A DNA stretch of 64,000 nucleotides from Enterococcus asini ATCC 700915 (GCF_000407365.1 NZ_ASVU01000001.1:627001-691000); one strand, 5' to 3'; positions 50,608 through 60,075 are shown, numbered from the stretch's first letter. The notes: a model not told the origin generated them from the letters alone. A program made the numbers and translations.

Positions 50608-51318
50608 TTATTGGAGTTCTTTGGCCAACTCCTCAGCGAGTTTTTCTTGCGCCGTCGCCCAATCTGCTTTTAAAGTTTTCTCATCTTTGACTCCGGCTAC
50701 AAAGGCTAAGTAGAGACTTTGCAATTGTTCTTGTTGCCCGTCCACTAGGGTCCACTTGCCTTTTTCAGGCCGCATCTCCAACAGTACATCCACAGCCTCG
50801 CTTTTCACCGGGGCATCGGCCAGTGCAGTCTTCAATTGAGTCACTAACGCCTGAGCCAGTTTTGCTTCATCCTTTGCAAGGCTTGTGTCTTTTAACATCT
50901 GTGCCGTGATTGCTTGGGTCGTTTGGCTCATTAAAGCCACAAAATCCAGGCCTTTCACGTGATACGTAACATTGCGGATATTGTCAGTTTCGGCCACGTC
51001 GATGGTGTAGCTAGTCTTTTCTTTGACCTGATTCATCACCAATTGCGAAATCTCATTGGCAGTTTCTTGGGAAAGGCCACTGTCCGTGCTTAATAAGCCC
51101 GCCGTAAAATTCTCTTGAAAACTCTGCTCTTGTTCTTCAAATGTCTCCGTTAGTTTGGCACCGTCTTTAAAGTTCGCTTCGAATTTCTCGGTCTCTTTTT
51201 GGTAGATCAGTCGATCCACAAAGAGCGCTGCCGCTTCTTTGGTGGGGATTGCCTTCGCACAACCGCCCAAGAAAACCACGAGTCCGATCAACAATAGGGG
51301 TATCCAGCGTTTTTTCAT
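50608..51318 (-). CDS. Lipoprotein, DUF5105-like
   Basis: 236 residues. Signal peptide MKKRWIPLLLIGLVVFLGGC with lipobox LGGC; the mature part (AKAIPTKEAAALFVDRLIYQKETEKFEANF) is a helical, acidic domain in a duplicated pattern, as in DUF5105 lipoproteins of lactic acid bacteria. Function unknown. The ATG at 51318 follows GGGAGGG; upstream in-frame codons precede the ribosome binding site and are rejected. Single gene. Confidence 0.82.
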   Translation of the reverse strand: MKKRWIPLLLIGLVVFLGGCAKAIPTKEAAALFVDRLIYQKETEKFEANFKDGAKLTETFEEQEQSFQENFTAGLLSTDSGLSQETANEISQLVMNQVKEKTSYTIDVAETDNIRNVTYHVKGLDFVALMSQTTQAITAQMLKDTSLAKDEAKLAQALVTQLKTALADAPVKSEAVDVLLEMRPEKGKWTLVDGQQEQLQSLYLAFVAGVKDEKTLKADWATAQEKLAEELAKELQ

Positions 51319-51416
51319 TTCGGTTCCCTCCCTTTGCTCCATTATCAAGAATTTCGGAGCGCTTGTCCAGTTTCGACTAAAAACCGCGTACCTTTTAGCA
51401 AATAAGGAGGAACGTC

Positions 51417-52094
51417 ATGGTACTATTACGGTTTTTAATCGGGGCTTGTCTAGGCTCTTTTTGCTGTGTTACAGCAGAGCGTTTGCCAAAAGGAGACTCT
51501 CTACTTTTCCCCCGCTCCCATTGCTCAATATGCCAGACCCCTTTAGCCTGGTATGAATTAATCCCCTTGCTATCCTTTTTCTGGCAAAAGGCTCGCTGTC
51601 GTCATTGCCAAGGAAAAATCCCGGCTAGCTGCTTTTGGGCAGAGCTTGCCGGCGGGCTGTTACTGGCTAGCTACCCGCTCACTACTCACTCTCTGCACGG
51701 ATTATTGTGGCTTTTTTTGAGTCTAGCCTTGGCTTTGGCCGACTGCTTTTACCTGATTTTGGAGCCTAAGCTGTTTTATCCTGGGGCCGTGTTTTTAGGC
51801 CTTTATTATTTCGTAAGCGGAGGCCAGGTTTATTGGCTGTCGTTGCTCTATTGCCTTTTACTCGCCGGCTTGTGCTACTTGTTCTTACGGGAAAAATTAG
51901 GCACTGGCGATTTACTGTTACTCTTAGCCTGGAGTTTTTGGCTTCCTTTGCAACGGTTCGCCTTAGTCTTATTAGTGGCCTGTTGTGCCGGACTCATCGC
52001 GTTTTTCTTTAATGCGCTCTTACATCGCCAGCAAAAAGAACTCCCTTTTATCCCCTTTCTCACATTCGGCTTATGGCTGGTTTTGCTTCAGTAA
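51417..52094 (+). CDS. comC: Type IV prepilin peptidase (ComC/PilD-like)
   Basis: 225-residue membrane aspartic protease that processes pseudopilins for DNA uptake. It has LIGACLGSFCCVTAERLP at the start, two CxxC pairs (HCSICQTP; CRHCQGK) in the cytoplasmic loop, and the second catalytic Asp in GTGDLLLLLA (GxGD-type). The first catalytic Asp is in LADCFYLILEPK; the usual I-P-D/N after it is replaced by L-E-P. Seven or so membrane segments. AAGGAGGAACG precedes the ATG. Likely functional, but the altered motif is noted. Confidence 0.88.
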   Translation: MVLLRFLIGACLGSFCCVTAERLPKGDSLLFPRSHCSICQTPLAWYELIPLLSFFWQKARCRHCQGKIPASCFWAELAGGLLLASYPLTTHSLHGLLWLFLSLALALADCFYLILEPKLFYPGAVFLGLYYFVSGGQVYWLSLLYCLLLAGLCYLFLREKLGTGDLLLLLAWSFWLPLQRFALVLLVACCAGLIAFFFNALLHRQQKELPFIPFLTFGLWLVLLQ

Positions 52095-52126
52095 AAGACG
52101 TTCGGGAAAATTCCCGAACGTCTTTT
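52093..52126. terminator. Bidirectional terminator
   Basis: AAAAGACGTTCGGGAA and TTCCCGAACGTCTTTT form a 16-bp perfect stem with a 2-base loop between the convergent comC-like and GH42 genes. Confidence 0.93.
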
Positions 52127-52128
52127 AG

Positions 52129-54168
52129 TTATTCCGCTACTAAAACCCGGACTTGATAAGGTTGTAAGTGCAAGGTCTTAGGCATTGTTTCTCCTGTTAA
52201 CAAATCTTGCAGCTCTTGTGCCAAGGTCACTTCTTGCACCTCTTCGGAAAAGTTCATCACGAAATGATACGTGCGGCCTGCTTGCTTGCGGCTTTGAATG
52301 GAAACATCCGGATTGCCCGCGACCACTAAAGGATTGGCCAAGTGCAGTTCCTTCGTGCGTAGTCCATAAAATTCATCTAAGAAAGCTTGTTCCGTGCGCG
52401 GTGCGATAAAGTACGCATCCCCTTCACCGAAATGATGACGGGTAACCGCAGCTTCACCTTGATAGAAGCCTTCTTGGTACCGGGCCAAAACTTCCGCGTC
52501 TTGCACCTCAATGAGTGCCGCGTAGTCTTTTACGCCATAGTCCCCAGTAGCCGTTTGAATCCGATTGTGGTCTTTCGGATAGTAAACATCGGTCTCTTTC
52601 ACTTGTAAGCCAAAGAGCTCTTGCAAAGCTTGGGGCCAACCATTGAGATAGGTCAAATCCGCTTCATTGACTACTCCGGTGATATAGGTGCTCACCAATG
52701 TCCCTCCGGCTGCCACGTACTCTTTTAGCGCCCTCATGTCTGTTTCACTTAACAAATACAACATAGGAGCTACGACCAAATCGTAACCGGACAAATCATA
52801 CCGGGGAGTCACCACATCGACGGGAATGTCTTGGTTCCAGAAGTAGCGATAGTGTTCTTGTAATGTCTGAGGATACCGCTTGGTCCCTTGGGCATAGCCT
52901 TGAGCATCGTCTAGGGCCCAGTTGTTTTCCCAATCGTATAAGATGGCGACTTTGGCTTTTTTTCCGCCGCCTTTGACCCCTTGGATTTTTTCCATTAAGG
53001 CGCCGACTTCTTTCACGTCTTGGAACACCCGATTGTCACTGCTATTGTCGTGGTCGATTACCGCTCCGTGGAATTTTTCCGACGAGCCACGAGATTTGCG
53101 GATTTGGAAGTACAAGTTACTATCTGAACCGTGAGCGATGTGTTGCATGGAGGACAACAAATGCATCCCCGGCCGTTTCGTCTTGTTCACCGGGTGCCAA
53201 TTGACCCCACTCGGTGTGGATTCCATCAGTAAAAACGGTTGATCCTTCAAGCTGCGGTACAAGTCGTCGATAAAACCAACTTTACTAGCCAAGTCCGCCG
53301 TGGTTTCCCAGTCATTGTGCCATGCCGGATAACAATCCCAGCTCAGGATGTCCACGTGTTTGGCAAAGCGCTCGTAGTTCAGGCTTTGGAAAGGAATCAA
53401 GTCCATGGTATCCGCCATAAAATTGGTGGTCACCGGAATATCCGGGGTAATGTGGCGGATGTCCTTGATTTCGTGTTCGAAGAAATCAATGGTTTGATCC
53501 GTGACAAATCGTTTCCAGTCTAAATTCAAGCCGTGAACCGCCGACTCCCCAATCGGTGACGGAGATTCCACTTGCGACCAATCGGAGAAACTGTGACTCC
53601 AAAATGGTCCCCACCAAGCTTCATTTAAAGCTTCTAGCGTTCCGTAGCGTGCTTGTAACCACTTGCGGAAGTTGGCTTGGCAATACTCACAGTGACAATC
53701 CCCCCCGTATTCATTGGAGATATGCCACATGATCACCGCCGGATGCTGACCATAGCGCTCCGCTAGCTTGCGGTTAATCAGCGCCACTTTTTCCCGGTAT
53801 ACCGGAGAAGAAAAGCAGTGATTGTGCCGGCCACCATGGCGCATCTTTTGGCGATTGGCATTGGTTCGCAAGACTTCTGGATATTTTTCCGACAGCCAAG
53901 CCGGCCGCGCACCACTAGGAGTTGCGAGGATCACATTGCCTCCCATAGCTGCCACATCATCCATGATTTGGTCCAGCCATTCAAAGTGGAACTCCCCTTC
54001 CCGTGGCTCCAAAGCACTCCAAGCAAAAATCCCTAGCGACACCGTATTGATTTTGGCTTCTTTCATTAGTTCCAAGTCTTTTTTGAGAATCTCCGGATAA
54101 TCCAGCCATTGGTCCGGATTGTAATCCCCGCCGTGTAGCAAACGAGGTTCCTGATTGTAAGCATTCAT
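52129..54168 (-). CDS. Beta-galactosidase, GH42
   Basis: 679 residues. Hydrolyses beta-1,4-linked galactose from oligosaccharides, here probably galactan fragments. GGDYNPDQWLDYPEILKKDLELMKEA opens the catalytic barrel; WHISNEYGGDCHCEYC holds the acid/base Glu and part of a zinc-binding cysteine cluster; FLLMESTPSGVNW holds the nucleophile Glu. A trimerisation domain and a small C-terminal beta domain follow. No signal peptide, so cytoplasmic. It lies 6 bp after the permease gene, as ganA does in the Bacillus galactan operon. Confidence 0.94.
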   Translation of the reverse strand: MNAYNQEPRLLHGGDYNPDQWLDYPEILKKDLELMKEAKINTVSLGIFAWSALEPREGEFHFEWLDQIMDDVAAMGGNVILATPSGARPAWLSEKYPEVLRTNANRQKMRHGGRHNHCFSSPVYREKVALINRKLAERYGQHPAVIMWHISNEYGGDCHCEYCQANFRKWLQARYGTLEALNEAWWGPFWSHSFSDWSQVESPSPIGESAVHGLNLDWKRFVTDQTIDFFEHEIKDIRHITPDIPVTTNFMADTMDLIPFQSLNYERFAKHVDILSWDCYPAWHNDWETTADLASKVGFIDDLYRSLKDQPFLLMESTPSGVNWHPVNKTKRPGMHLLSSMQHIAHGSDSNLYFQIRKSRGSSEKFHGAVIDHDNSSDNRVFQDVKEVGALMEKIQGVKGGGKKAKVAILYDWENNWALDDAQGYAQGTKRYPQTLQEHYRYFWNQDIPVDVVTPRYDLSGYDLVVAPMLYLLSETDMRALKEYVAAGGTLVSTYITGVVNEADLTYLNGWPQALQELFGLQVKETDVYYPKDHNRIQTATGDYGVKDYAALIEVQDAEVLARYQEGFYQGEAAVTRHHFGEGDAYFIAPRTEQAFLDEFYGLRTKELHLANPLVVAGNPDVSIQSRKQAGRTYHFVMNFSEEVQEVTLAQELQDLLTGETMPKTLHLQPYQVRVLVAE

Positions 54169-54174
54169 GTGAGT

Positions 54175-55032
54175 CTATCCTTTCGTTCCCCCAGCGGTTA
54201 AGCCGCTGACAAAGTTCTTTTGCAATAAGACAAAGACTACAGCAATCGGGATACTGATTAAAATCGCCCCGGCTGCAAAGGTCGTGTAACTTGCCCCCAT
54301 TTTATCGGTGACTAATTTGTACAAACCAATGGGTAAGGTGTAATACTCTGGATTCCGCAATAAAACAGAAGACAAAGCGAAGTCACCTAGTGGCCCGGTA
54401 AAGCCGTTCATGGCAACTACCGCTAACATAGGTCGCGCTAAAGGCATCAAAATCTGCCAGAACACCCGGGTATTGCTAGCACCGTCTAGTTTGGCACTTT
54501 CATCTAAGTCCAAGGGAATCGAATCAAAATACCCTTTTAATAAGTAGGTGTTCATGGGAATCTGGCCCCCAACATAGATCAAAATCAGCAACCAGTGACT
54601 ATTGATCATACCCAATAGTTGAGCCAAGACGAAGATGGCAATCAAAGCGGAAAATTGGGGAATCATCTGCAACAACAAGAAAAGTAAAAGGCCATTTTTC
54701 CGACCGGTAAAGCGGAATCGGGAAAAAGCATAGGCGGTGAAAGACACCGAAACCAAGGTTAGAATCATAGTGAAGAAACTAATTTTCAAGGAATTAAGAT
54801 ACCATTGGCCGTAAAGCAACGTGCCTTCTCCTGCAAACAGTCGTTGGTAGTGAGCTAGCGTCGGATTTTTCGGAATCAAACTGGTGGATACCAAGCTATT
54901 GCCGGGATTGAAACTCGCGCCAATCGTCCATAGTAAGGGATAGACAATAATGACCACCATGGCAATCAAAAGTAGGTAGGTCAAAGTCATGCGTAGGCGT
55001 CGTTGACTTTTAATGCTCGCTGTTTTTTCCAT
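54175..55032 (-). CDS. ABC galacto-oligosaccharide permease, MalG/GanQ type
   Basis: 285-residue CUT1 permease with six membrane segments. EAA loop LDESAKLDGASNTRVFWQILMPLARP. AAGGAGGAGG precedes the ATG, 3 bp after the GanP-like gene. Works with the GanP-like permease and the binding protein upstream; the ATPase is not encoded here and is probably a shared MsmX-type subunit. Confidence 0.94.
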   Translation of the reverse strand: MEKTASIKSQRRLRMTLTYLLLIAMVVIIVYPLLWTIGASFNPGNSLVSTSLIPKNPTLAHYQRLFAGEGTLLYGQWYLNSLKISFFTMILTLVSVSFTAYAFSRFRFTGRKNGLLLFLLLQMIPQFSALIAIFVLAQLLGMINSHWLLILIYVGGQIPMNTYLLKGYFDSIPLDLDESAKLDGASNTRVFWQILMPLARPMLAVVAMNGFTGPLGDFALSSVLLRNPEYYTLPIGLYKLVTDKMGASYTTFAAGAILISIPIAVVFVLLQKNFVSGLTAGGTKG

Positions 55033-55035
55033 GGA

Positions 55036-56322
55036 TTAGACCTCCTCCTTGAATGAATTCGTGCGTCTAAACTGCCACAGGGCAATGGCGATTACAAAGA
55101 TGGACAAGAGAATCGTCAAGGCTGCTGCCAAGGCGTATTGGCTGTTTTGCATGGTCAATTTGTAAATCCAAGAGACCAAAATGTCCGTCCCACCAGCAGT
55201 CGATCCGGGCACAGCCGGTCCACCGGCATTGAACAAGTAGATGATATTAAAGTTGTTAAAGTTAAAGGTGTATTGGGTGATGATGATTGGTGCCATGGAG
55301 TACAGTACCAAAGGCAAGGTGATGTTTTTGAACTTCTGAATCACGGATGCCCCGTCGATGGTCGCCGCTTCGTACAAGTCAGCAGGAATCGACTGTAAGG
55401 TTCCCGTAGTCACGATAAAGATGTAAGGAAACCCTAGCCAACCTTGGATGATTAATAGAGCCAAGCGAGTCCAGTTGGCATCGTTTAACCAAGGAATCGG
55501 GGAAATCCGGAAGAAATCCAAAATAACATTGTTCACCGCTCCAAAGCTGTCATTAAAGAGTCCGGCGAAGATCAAGATGGTGACAAAGCCCGGAACCGCC
55601 CAAGGTAAAACTAAAATGGTGCGGAAGAATTTTTTAAAGCGCAATTCTTTTTGATGTACTACGATGGCCAAAAAGACCCCAATAGCAACTTGCAAAGTGG
55701 ACGCCACTAATGTCCAAACTACCGTCCAGCCCATCACCCCAAAGAAGGTACTGCGCCAAATGTCCACGGTAAAGATTTTGGCGAAGGTTTCTAAACCAAC
55801 CCAGTCTGCCAGATTTGCCGGTGCCGAATGATACAAGTCATAGTTGGTAAAGGCCAAGGCTACACTGAACAAAATCGGGAAAATCACGGAGAAAACCAAT
55901 AACAAAAATGCCGGGCTACTGATTAAGTAAGGATAGCCTTCCGCAAGCAATGCTTGATAAGACTGCTTGATTGTGTGGGGTTTTTGTCCCATACCGATTA
56001 ATTCTCCGGTTTTATAGGCGTCTCGCAGATTCAAATAATAAAAGAAAATACCAAATGCAATGACGATTAAAGCAATCAAGCCTTCCGCCAAAAGAAAAAT
56101 CGAATTATCCCGGGGAACCTCAACCCCTAACGTGACGATGCCCCACAAGCCCATGTTGAAAAGGTCTTTAAAAACCAGTATATATGCCACAAAGAAGAAT
56201 AAGAACAAACCACCTTTGGCATACTGGCGATTGTAAAACTGGCCCAGTCCAGGAATCAGGGAGAAGAGGGCCGCTTTTCTTCCTCGCTGTTTTTGATTCG
56301 TTGATTGACTCATTGTTTCCAT
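55036..56322 (-). CDS. ABC galacto-oligosaccharide permease, MalF/GanP type
   Basis: 428-residue permease. The extra N-terminal part (LFSLIPGLGQFYNRQYAKGGLFLFFFVAYILVF, then a second and third segment) is typical of GanP/MalF of Gram-positives, giving eight membrane segments. EAA loop YEAATIDGASVIQKFKNITLPLV. The ATG at 56322 has AGAGGAG 9 bp upstream; a second Met three codons later is possible. It follows the binding-protein gene by 81 bp. Confidence 0.94.
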   Translation of the reverse strand: METMSQSTNQKQRGRKAALFSLIPGLGQFYNRQYAKGGLFLFFFVAYILVFKDLFNMGLWGIVTLGVEVPRDNSIFLLAEGLIALIVIAFGIFFYYLNLRDAYKTGELIGMGQKPHTIKQSYQALLAEGYPYLISSPAFLLLVFSVIFPILFSVALAFTNYDLYHSAPANLADWVGLETFAKIFTVDIWRSTFFGVMGWTVVWTLVASTLQVAIGVFLAIVVHQKELRFKKFFRTILVLPWAVPGFVTILIFAGLFNDSFGAVNNVILDFFRISPIPWLNDANWTRLALLIIQGWLGFPYIFIVTTGTLQSIPADLYEAATIDGASVIQKFKNITLPLVLYSMAPIIITQYTFNFNNFNIIYLFNAGGPAVPGSTAGGTDILVSWIYKLTMQNSQYALAAALTILLSIFVIAIALWQFRRTNSFKEEV

Positions 56323-56403
56323 TTGCTTTCGCTCCTCTTTTACGAAAGGGCCGGGAGACGTGTTGTCAGCCCAGCCCTTCTTCCTTCCACAGCGACAGAC
56401 GTG

Positions 56404-57672
56404 TTACTTGGTCGCAGCAATTGCAGACTTGATTTGGGCCGCGGCTTCCGGTAATGCAGTTTCCGGAGTGGCTTTCCCAGTGGCGATGGTTTGCAATGCT
56501 CCATCCACCGGTTCCCAAACAGAGTTCATTTCAGTGATGCCTGGTGTTAAGACCGCGTATTGGGATTGAGCCGCAATCGCCGCTGCCCCTTCACTGGCCG
56601 TTACCGCTTCGTCTTCGGCTAGTGCTGCCACTGCTGGCACTTCCGCCGTCACTTCATAACGTCGTTTCGAATTTTCTTCATTGGTGATGAATTCGACAAA
56701 TTCTTCGGCCAAGTCACCGTTCTTCGAGTAGCTGCTGACATTGTAGCTCTTCACGCCGATAAAGGAACCCATGTGTTTGCCATTGTCTAGCATTGGCAAT
56801 TCCGCTACGCCGTAATCGATGCCGGCTTCTTTATACGGGCTCAAGCTCCAAGGACCGGAAATAACTGCTGCTGCTTTGCCCTCTGTGAACAATGAATCCA
56901 ATACGTTGGTTCCTTGTTCCCCGACTAAACCAGAAGGTAGCACCCTTTCATCGTAGAATTTTTTAATTACATTGGCCCCTTCGATGGAACCAGCATTGTC
57001 GATTCCTAAATCGTCTGGATTGTAGCTGCCGTCATCATTTTGACCGAAGATGTAGCCACCATAACCTGACATGATGCCTTCCGCGTAATAGATTTGGTCC
57101 AATGTAGAAATCAAACCGTATTTGTCTTTTTCATTGTCGGTAATCTTTTTCGAATAGGTCAGCCACTCGCCTAAAGTTTTAGGCAATTCACTTTCCTGAA
57201 TCAAGTCTTTATTATAGAAGAGAATTTGCGTTTCCACTGCTTTTGGCAAACCATAAACTTTGCCATCCACGATTTGTGATTGCATAGCGGACTCTGTATA
57301 AATGTCTTGTGTCGCTTGGTCCACATCCAATTCTTTCAACAGACCTTCCGTTACCGAAGTTCCGATTTGGTCCCCGGGAATCGTGATGACATCAGCACCG
57401 GTACCAGCCGGGCCATCTAGTCGCAAGTTTTCAATTTGTTGGGCATAGGCTTTTTCCACGACTTTAATGGTGACATCGTGTTCTTTTTCAAAGGCCGCTA
57501 CGGCATCCGCGATTCCGTCTGCCTTCGATTGGTCTTCCCAAACAAGCAAATCGTAGTCTTTATTTGATTTCCCTGCCGTATCCCCGGACTCCGTGGTATT
57601 CCCTTTAGGCCCACAAGCCGCTAATGAAAATAAAGCAATCCCTAAACCAACTAATGCCATTCTTTTTTTCAT
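56404..57672 (-). CDS. Galacto-oligosaccharide/maltose-type binding lipoprotein
   Basis: 422 residues. Signal peptide MKKRMALVGLGIALFSLAAC with lipobox, then a MalE/GanO-like fold (LLVWEDQSKADGIADAVAAFEKEHDVTIKVVE; GKVYGLPKAVETQILFYNKDLI; GKAAAVISGPWSLSPY). Captures the oligosaccharide outside the membrane for GanPQ. AAAGGG precedes the ATG. First gene of the galactan operon, controlled by the operator and cre-like site upstream. Confidence 0.93.
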   Translation of the reverse strand: MKKRMALVGLGIALFSLAACGPKGNTTESGDTAGKSNKDYDLLVWEDQSKADGIADAVAAFEKEHDVTIKVVEKAYAQQIENLRLDGPAGTGADVITIPGDQIGTSVTEGLLKELDVDQATQDIYTESAMQSQIVDGKVYGLPKAVETQILFYNKDLIQESELPKTLGEWLTYSKKITDNEKDKYGLISTLDQIYYAEGIMSGYGGYIFGQNDDGSYNPDDLGIDNAGSIEGANVIKKFYDERVLPSGLVGEQGTNVLDSLFTEGKAAAVISGPWSLSPYKEAGIDYGVAELPMLDNGKHMGSFIGVKSYNVSSYSKNGDLAEEFVEFITNEENSKRRYEVTAEVPAVAALAEDEAVTASEGAAAIAAQSQYAVLTPGITEMNSVWEPVDGALQTIATGKATPETALPEAAAQIKSAIAATK

Positions 57673-57691
57673 CTCTTATCGCCCTTTCTTT

Positions 57692-57752
57692 TGTAAACGC
57701 TCTCTACATTTCTTATAATAAATTATTTTACTTAATTTGTAAATACATTTAC
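57692..57752 (-). promoter_or_regulatory. Galactan operon promoter with LacI-type operator and cre-like site
   Basis: Minus-strand -35 TTTACA (57738-57743), 17-bp spacer, -10 TATTAT (57715-57720). The palindrome GTAAATACATTTAC (57739-57752) overlaps the -35, and TGTAAACGCTCTCT (57692-57705), a cre-like sequence, lies just downstream of the start. This suggests repression by the divergently encoded LacI-type protein and by CcpA. The stretch 57753-57879 shows nothing else. Confidence 0.83.
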
Positions 57753-57879
57753 TAGATTTTTTTTGGTATTTCCCACTATTTTTTGAAGATTAGTCGGTTA
57801 GTAGCCATTCTTACGAGCGAATACCAGGGAGTATTCACCTTTTTCTAGTCATCCAGGAAAATAACTATAACAGAAATAA

Positions 57880-57917
57880 GTAAATAGATTTACTTTATTC
57901 TTTACTTGACCTATAAT
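57880..57917 (+). promoter_or_regulatory. Regulator promoter with matching operator
   Basis: GTAAATAGATTTAC (57880-57893) has the same arms as the operator at 57739 (GTAAATnnATTTAC). It overlaps the plus-strand -35 TTTACT (57889-57894); -10 TATAAT follows at 57912-57917 with 17 bp between. The regulator thus probably represses its own gene as well as the divergent operon. Confidence 0.83.
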
Positions 57918-57946
57918 GAGGAAGACAACCGTTAGGAGGAGTTCTT

Positions 57947-58951
57947 GTGGTCACAATTAAAGAAATCTCGAAAGTCTCCGGCTACTCCCAAGCCACCATC
58001 TCCCGCCTCTTTAAAGGCGACGAATCCTTATCCATCACGCCAGAGACAAAGCAAAAGATCATCACCACCGCCTTAACAATGGGCTATGATCGTTCAAAAA
58101 TAAAAACAACCCTGTATAAAATCGTCGTACCCTTCTTCTTAAGTCGCCCTCAGGTGATTCAAGATGTGTATTTCACCAAGGTGCAAAATGCCCTTAAAGA
58201 TTACGGCAAAGTCGCCAATATGGAACTGCACTTTGTTACGGAGCGGGCCGAATTATTTACAGCTGCCCGCGGTTGCGCCGGTTTTATCGGCGTGGGCGAG
58301 CTCACAAGAGAAGAGCTAAGCACCCTTCACCAGATGAATCTCAAAGGGGTGTTATTGGAATTAAATCCGTGCCCTGCTCTTTTTGACACCGTGCGCCCGG
58401 ATACCAACAGCATCACCCAAGATGCTGTGGAGCGTTTTATCGCAGAAGGGTTTACGGAAATCGGCTTTATCGGCGGTCGCTACCACAATCCGGTCACCGG
58501 CCAAGACGAAATGGACAATCGGGAAAAGACTTTCCGGGAAGTTATGAGCCGCCACGGCCTCTTACAAGATAAGTACATCTTCACCGAGGGGCTTTTCAGT
58601 ATCGACGAAGGCTACCAACTAGCCAGTGAGATGTACAAAACCTTGCCTGTCTTGCCGGAAGCTTGCTTGATTGCTTCGGATACACTGGCCATTGGCGCTT
58701 TGCAAGCCTTTAGTGAGTATGGCGTGAAATTGCCGAAAGACATGGCCATCATCAGCATTAACAACGATGAGATTGCCCAGTATGTGGCCCCGCCTTTGAC
58801 CACCTACGACATCGATGTCACCGAGATGATCAAAACCGCCATCTACTTGCTTACCGATCAACTTACCAACCCTCGTAAAATCACCAAATCTGTGCTGTTA
58901 GGCTCCGAATTGATTATTCGTAAGAGTTTCATTCCTAAAGACGAAGCCTAG
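57947..58951 (+). CDS. LacI-family repressor of the galactan operon (GanR/EbgR-like)
   Basis: 334 residues. N-terminal LacI HTH (VTIKEISKVSGYSQATISRLFKGDESLSITPETKQKI) followed by a periplasmic-binding-protein-like sensor domain (GFTEIGFIGGRYHNPVTGQDEMDNREKTFREVM; CLIASDTLAIGALQAFSEYGVKLPKDMAIISINND). The start is a GTG with AGGAGGAG upstream. Divergent from the galactan operon; the two GTAAATnnATTTAC palindromes are the likely operators, and a galacto-oligosaccharide the likely inducer. Confidence 0.92.
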   Translation: MVTIKEISKVSGYSQATISRLFKGDESLSITPETKQKIITTALTMGYDRSKIKTTLYKIVVPFFLSRPQVIQDVYFTKVQNALKDYGKVANMELHFVTERAELFTAARGCAGFIGVGELTREELSTLHQMNLKGVLLELNPCPALFDTVRPDTNSITQDAVERFIAEGFTEIGFIGGRYHNPVTGQDEMDNREKTFREVMSRHGLLQDKYIFTEGLFSIDEGYQLASEMYKTLPVLPEACLIASDTLAIGALQAFSEYGVKLPKDMAIISINNDEIAQYVAPPLTTYDIDVTEMIKTAIYLLTDQLTNPRKITKSVLLGSELIIRKSFIPKDEA

Positions 58952-58953
58952 AC

Positions 58954-58993
58954 AAAAAGACTGCATTCCCAAAAGCGGGATGCAGTCTTTTTT
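58954..58993. terminator. Bidirectional terminator
   Basis: AAAAAGACTGCATTCCC and GGGATGCAGTCTTTTTT form a long stem with one mismatch and a 6-base loop between the convergent LacI-type and AraC-type genes. Confidence 0.92.
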
Positions 58994-59876
58994 AATTATA
59001 ATTCTTCTCTCGCAAGCCTTGCTTATACGCAATCTGTTTTTTCCGATACTGCAAAGGAGAGGTCTCCACATACTTTTTAAAGACCCGATTGTAATAGGTC
59101 ATGTTTTCGTAGCCCACCGCTTGCGCCACGTCGGCAATGGACATGTCGGTATCCTCTAGCAGTTTTTGCGATTCTTGAATGCGGTAAATATTGATGTACT
59201 CGGTAACGGTATAACCCGTGGCTTTCTTGAAAATCCGGCTCAAATAGCTTTTGTTCAAATAAAAGGCCTGAGCTAGTTCGTCTAAAGAATGCACTTCTTT
59301 GTAATGAGCCCGAATGTAGCTAGTAACCTGGTTGACGGTCTGGTTCAGTTCGTGACTATGGGTACCCCCACTTTGCCGTTCCTTTTTCCCCTTGTGTTGC
59401 ATGCGTTCCAAATAAATCAAAAACTCCGCCAAGCGCAAGTGAACCACTAGCTGATAATTCGGTTGTTTCTTATGGACTTCTTCGGCAATATCCCCTAGCA
59501 GATTTTCCACGTATTCCCGATCTTCTTCGGGAATCTGGATCAAGCCTCGATGATGGAGGAAAAAGTGATTGAGATCTAAGCCCATGGCCGAAAGAATCTG
59601 TTCAAACTTGTCTTTTTCAAAGGAGAGCAAGATGCGCTCGTGGAAGAGTTCCTTGTGAGAATAGGTATTGTGAACCTGCTCGGAATCGATGACGATAAGA
59701 CTGCCTTCCGAACAAACATAGTTTTCGTTGTCCACGAAGAACTTCCGCTTCCCGCGAATAAAAAATTGAAACTCCACTTCTGGATGCCAGTGCTTGATCA
59801 TATTGTATTCCTGATCTCGGGTACACCGCTCGATGATTAGACCATTCATCATCTCACTATAAACCAAGTGACGCAT
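58992..59876 (-). CDS. AraC-family regulator with cupin sensor domain
   Basis: 294 residues. N-terminal cupin (HWHPEVEFQFFIRGKRKFFVDNENYVCSEGSLIVIDSEQVHNTYS) for sugar sensing, then a C-terminal AraC double HTH (SLDELAQAFYLNKSYLSRIFKKATGYTVTEYINIYRIQ; SIADVAQAVGYENMTYYNRVFKKYVETSPLQYRKKQ). Cytosolic. CGAAAGGAAG precedes the ATG. It lies next to the GH105/transport operon on the same strand, separated by a terminator, and probably activates that operon. Confidence 0.92.
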   Translation of the reverse strand: MRHLVYSEMMNGLIIERCTRDQEYNMIKHWHPEVEFQFFIRGKRKFFVDNENYVCSEGSLIVIDSEQVHNTYSHKELFHERILLSFEKDKFEQILSAMGLDLNHFFLHHRGLIQIPEEDREYVENLLGDIAEEVHKKQPNYQLVVHLRLAEFLIYLERMQHKGKKERQSGGTHSHELNQTVNQVTSYIRAHYKEVHSLDELAQAFYLNKSYLSRIFKKATGYTVTEYINIYRIQESQKLLEDTDMSIADVAQAVGYENMTYYNRVFKKYVETSPLQYRKKQIAYKQGLREKNYN

Positions 59877-60021
59877 AGACTCACTTCCTTTCGCTACCTT
59901 CCATTATACCACCTAAAAACCGCATTTTCTCCAAGAAAAAGGAACTCCTTTTCTCCTAATTAGGAATAGACCAATTCTGACTAGTTCAGCATCCCCGCTA
60001 GAAGCAACTGCCACAACCGCT

Positions 60022-60050
60022 AAAAAACCGCCTGACAGAATCAGACGGTT
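60022..60050 (-). terminator. Terminator of the GH105 operon
   Basis: AACCGTCTGA and TCAGGCGGTT (minus strand) pair with one wobble over a 5-base loop, followed by TTTT. Confidence 0.87.
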
Positions 60051-60075
60051 CCTTCATTTCACACGTATCTATTGG

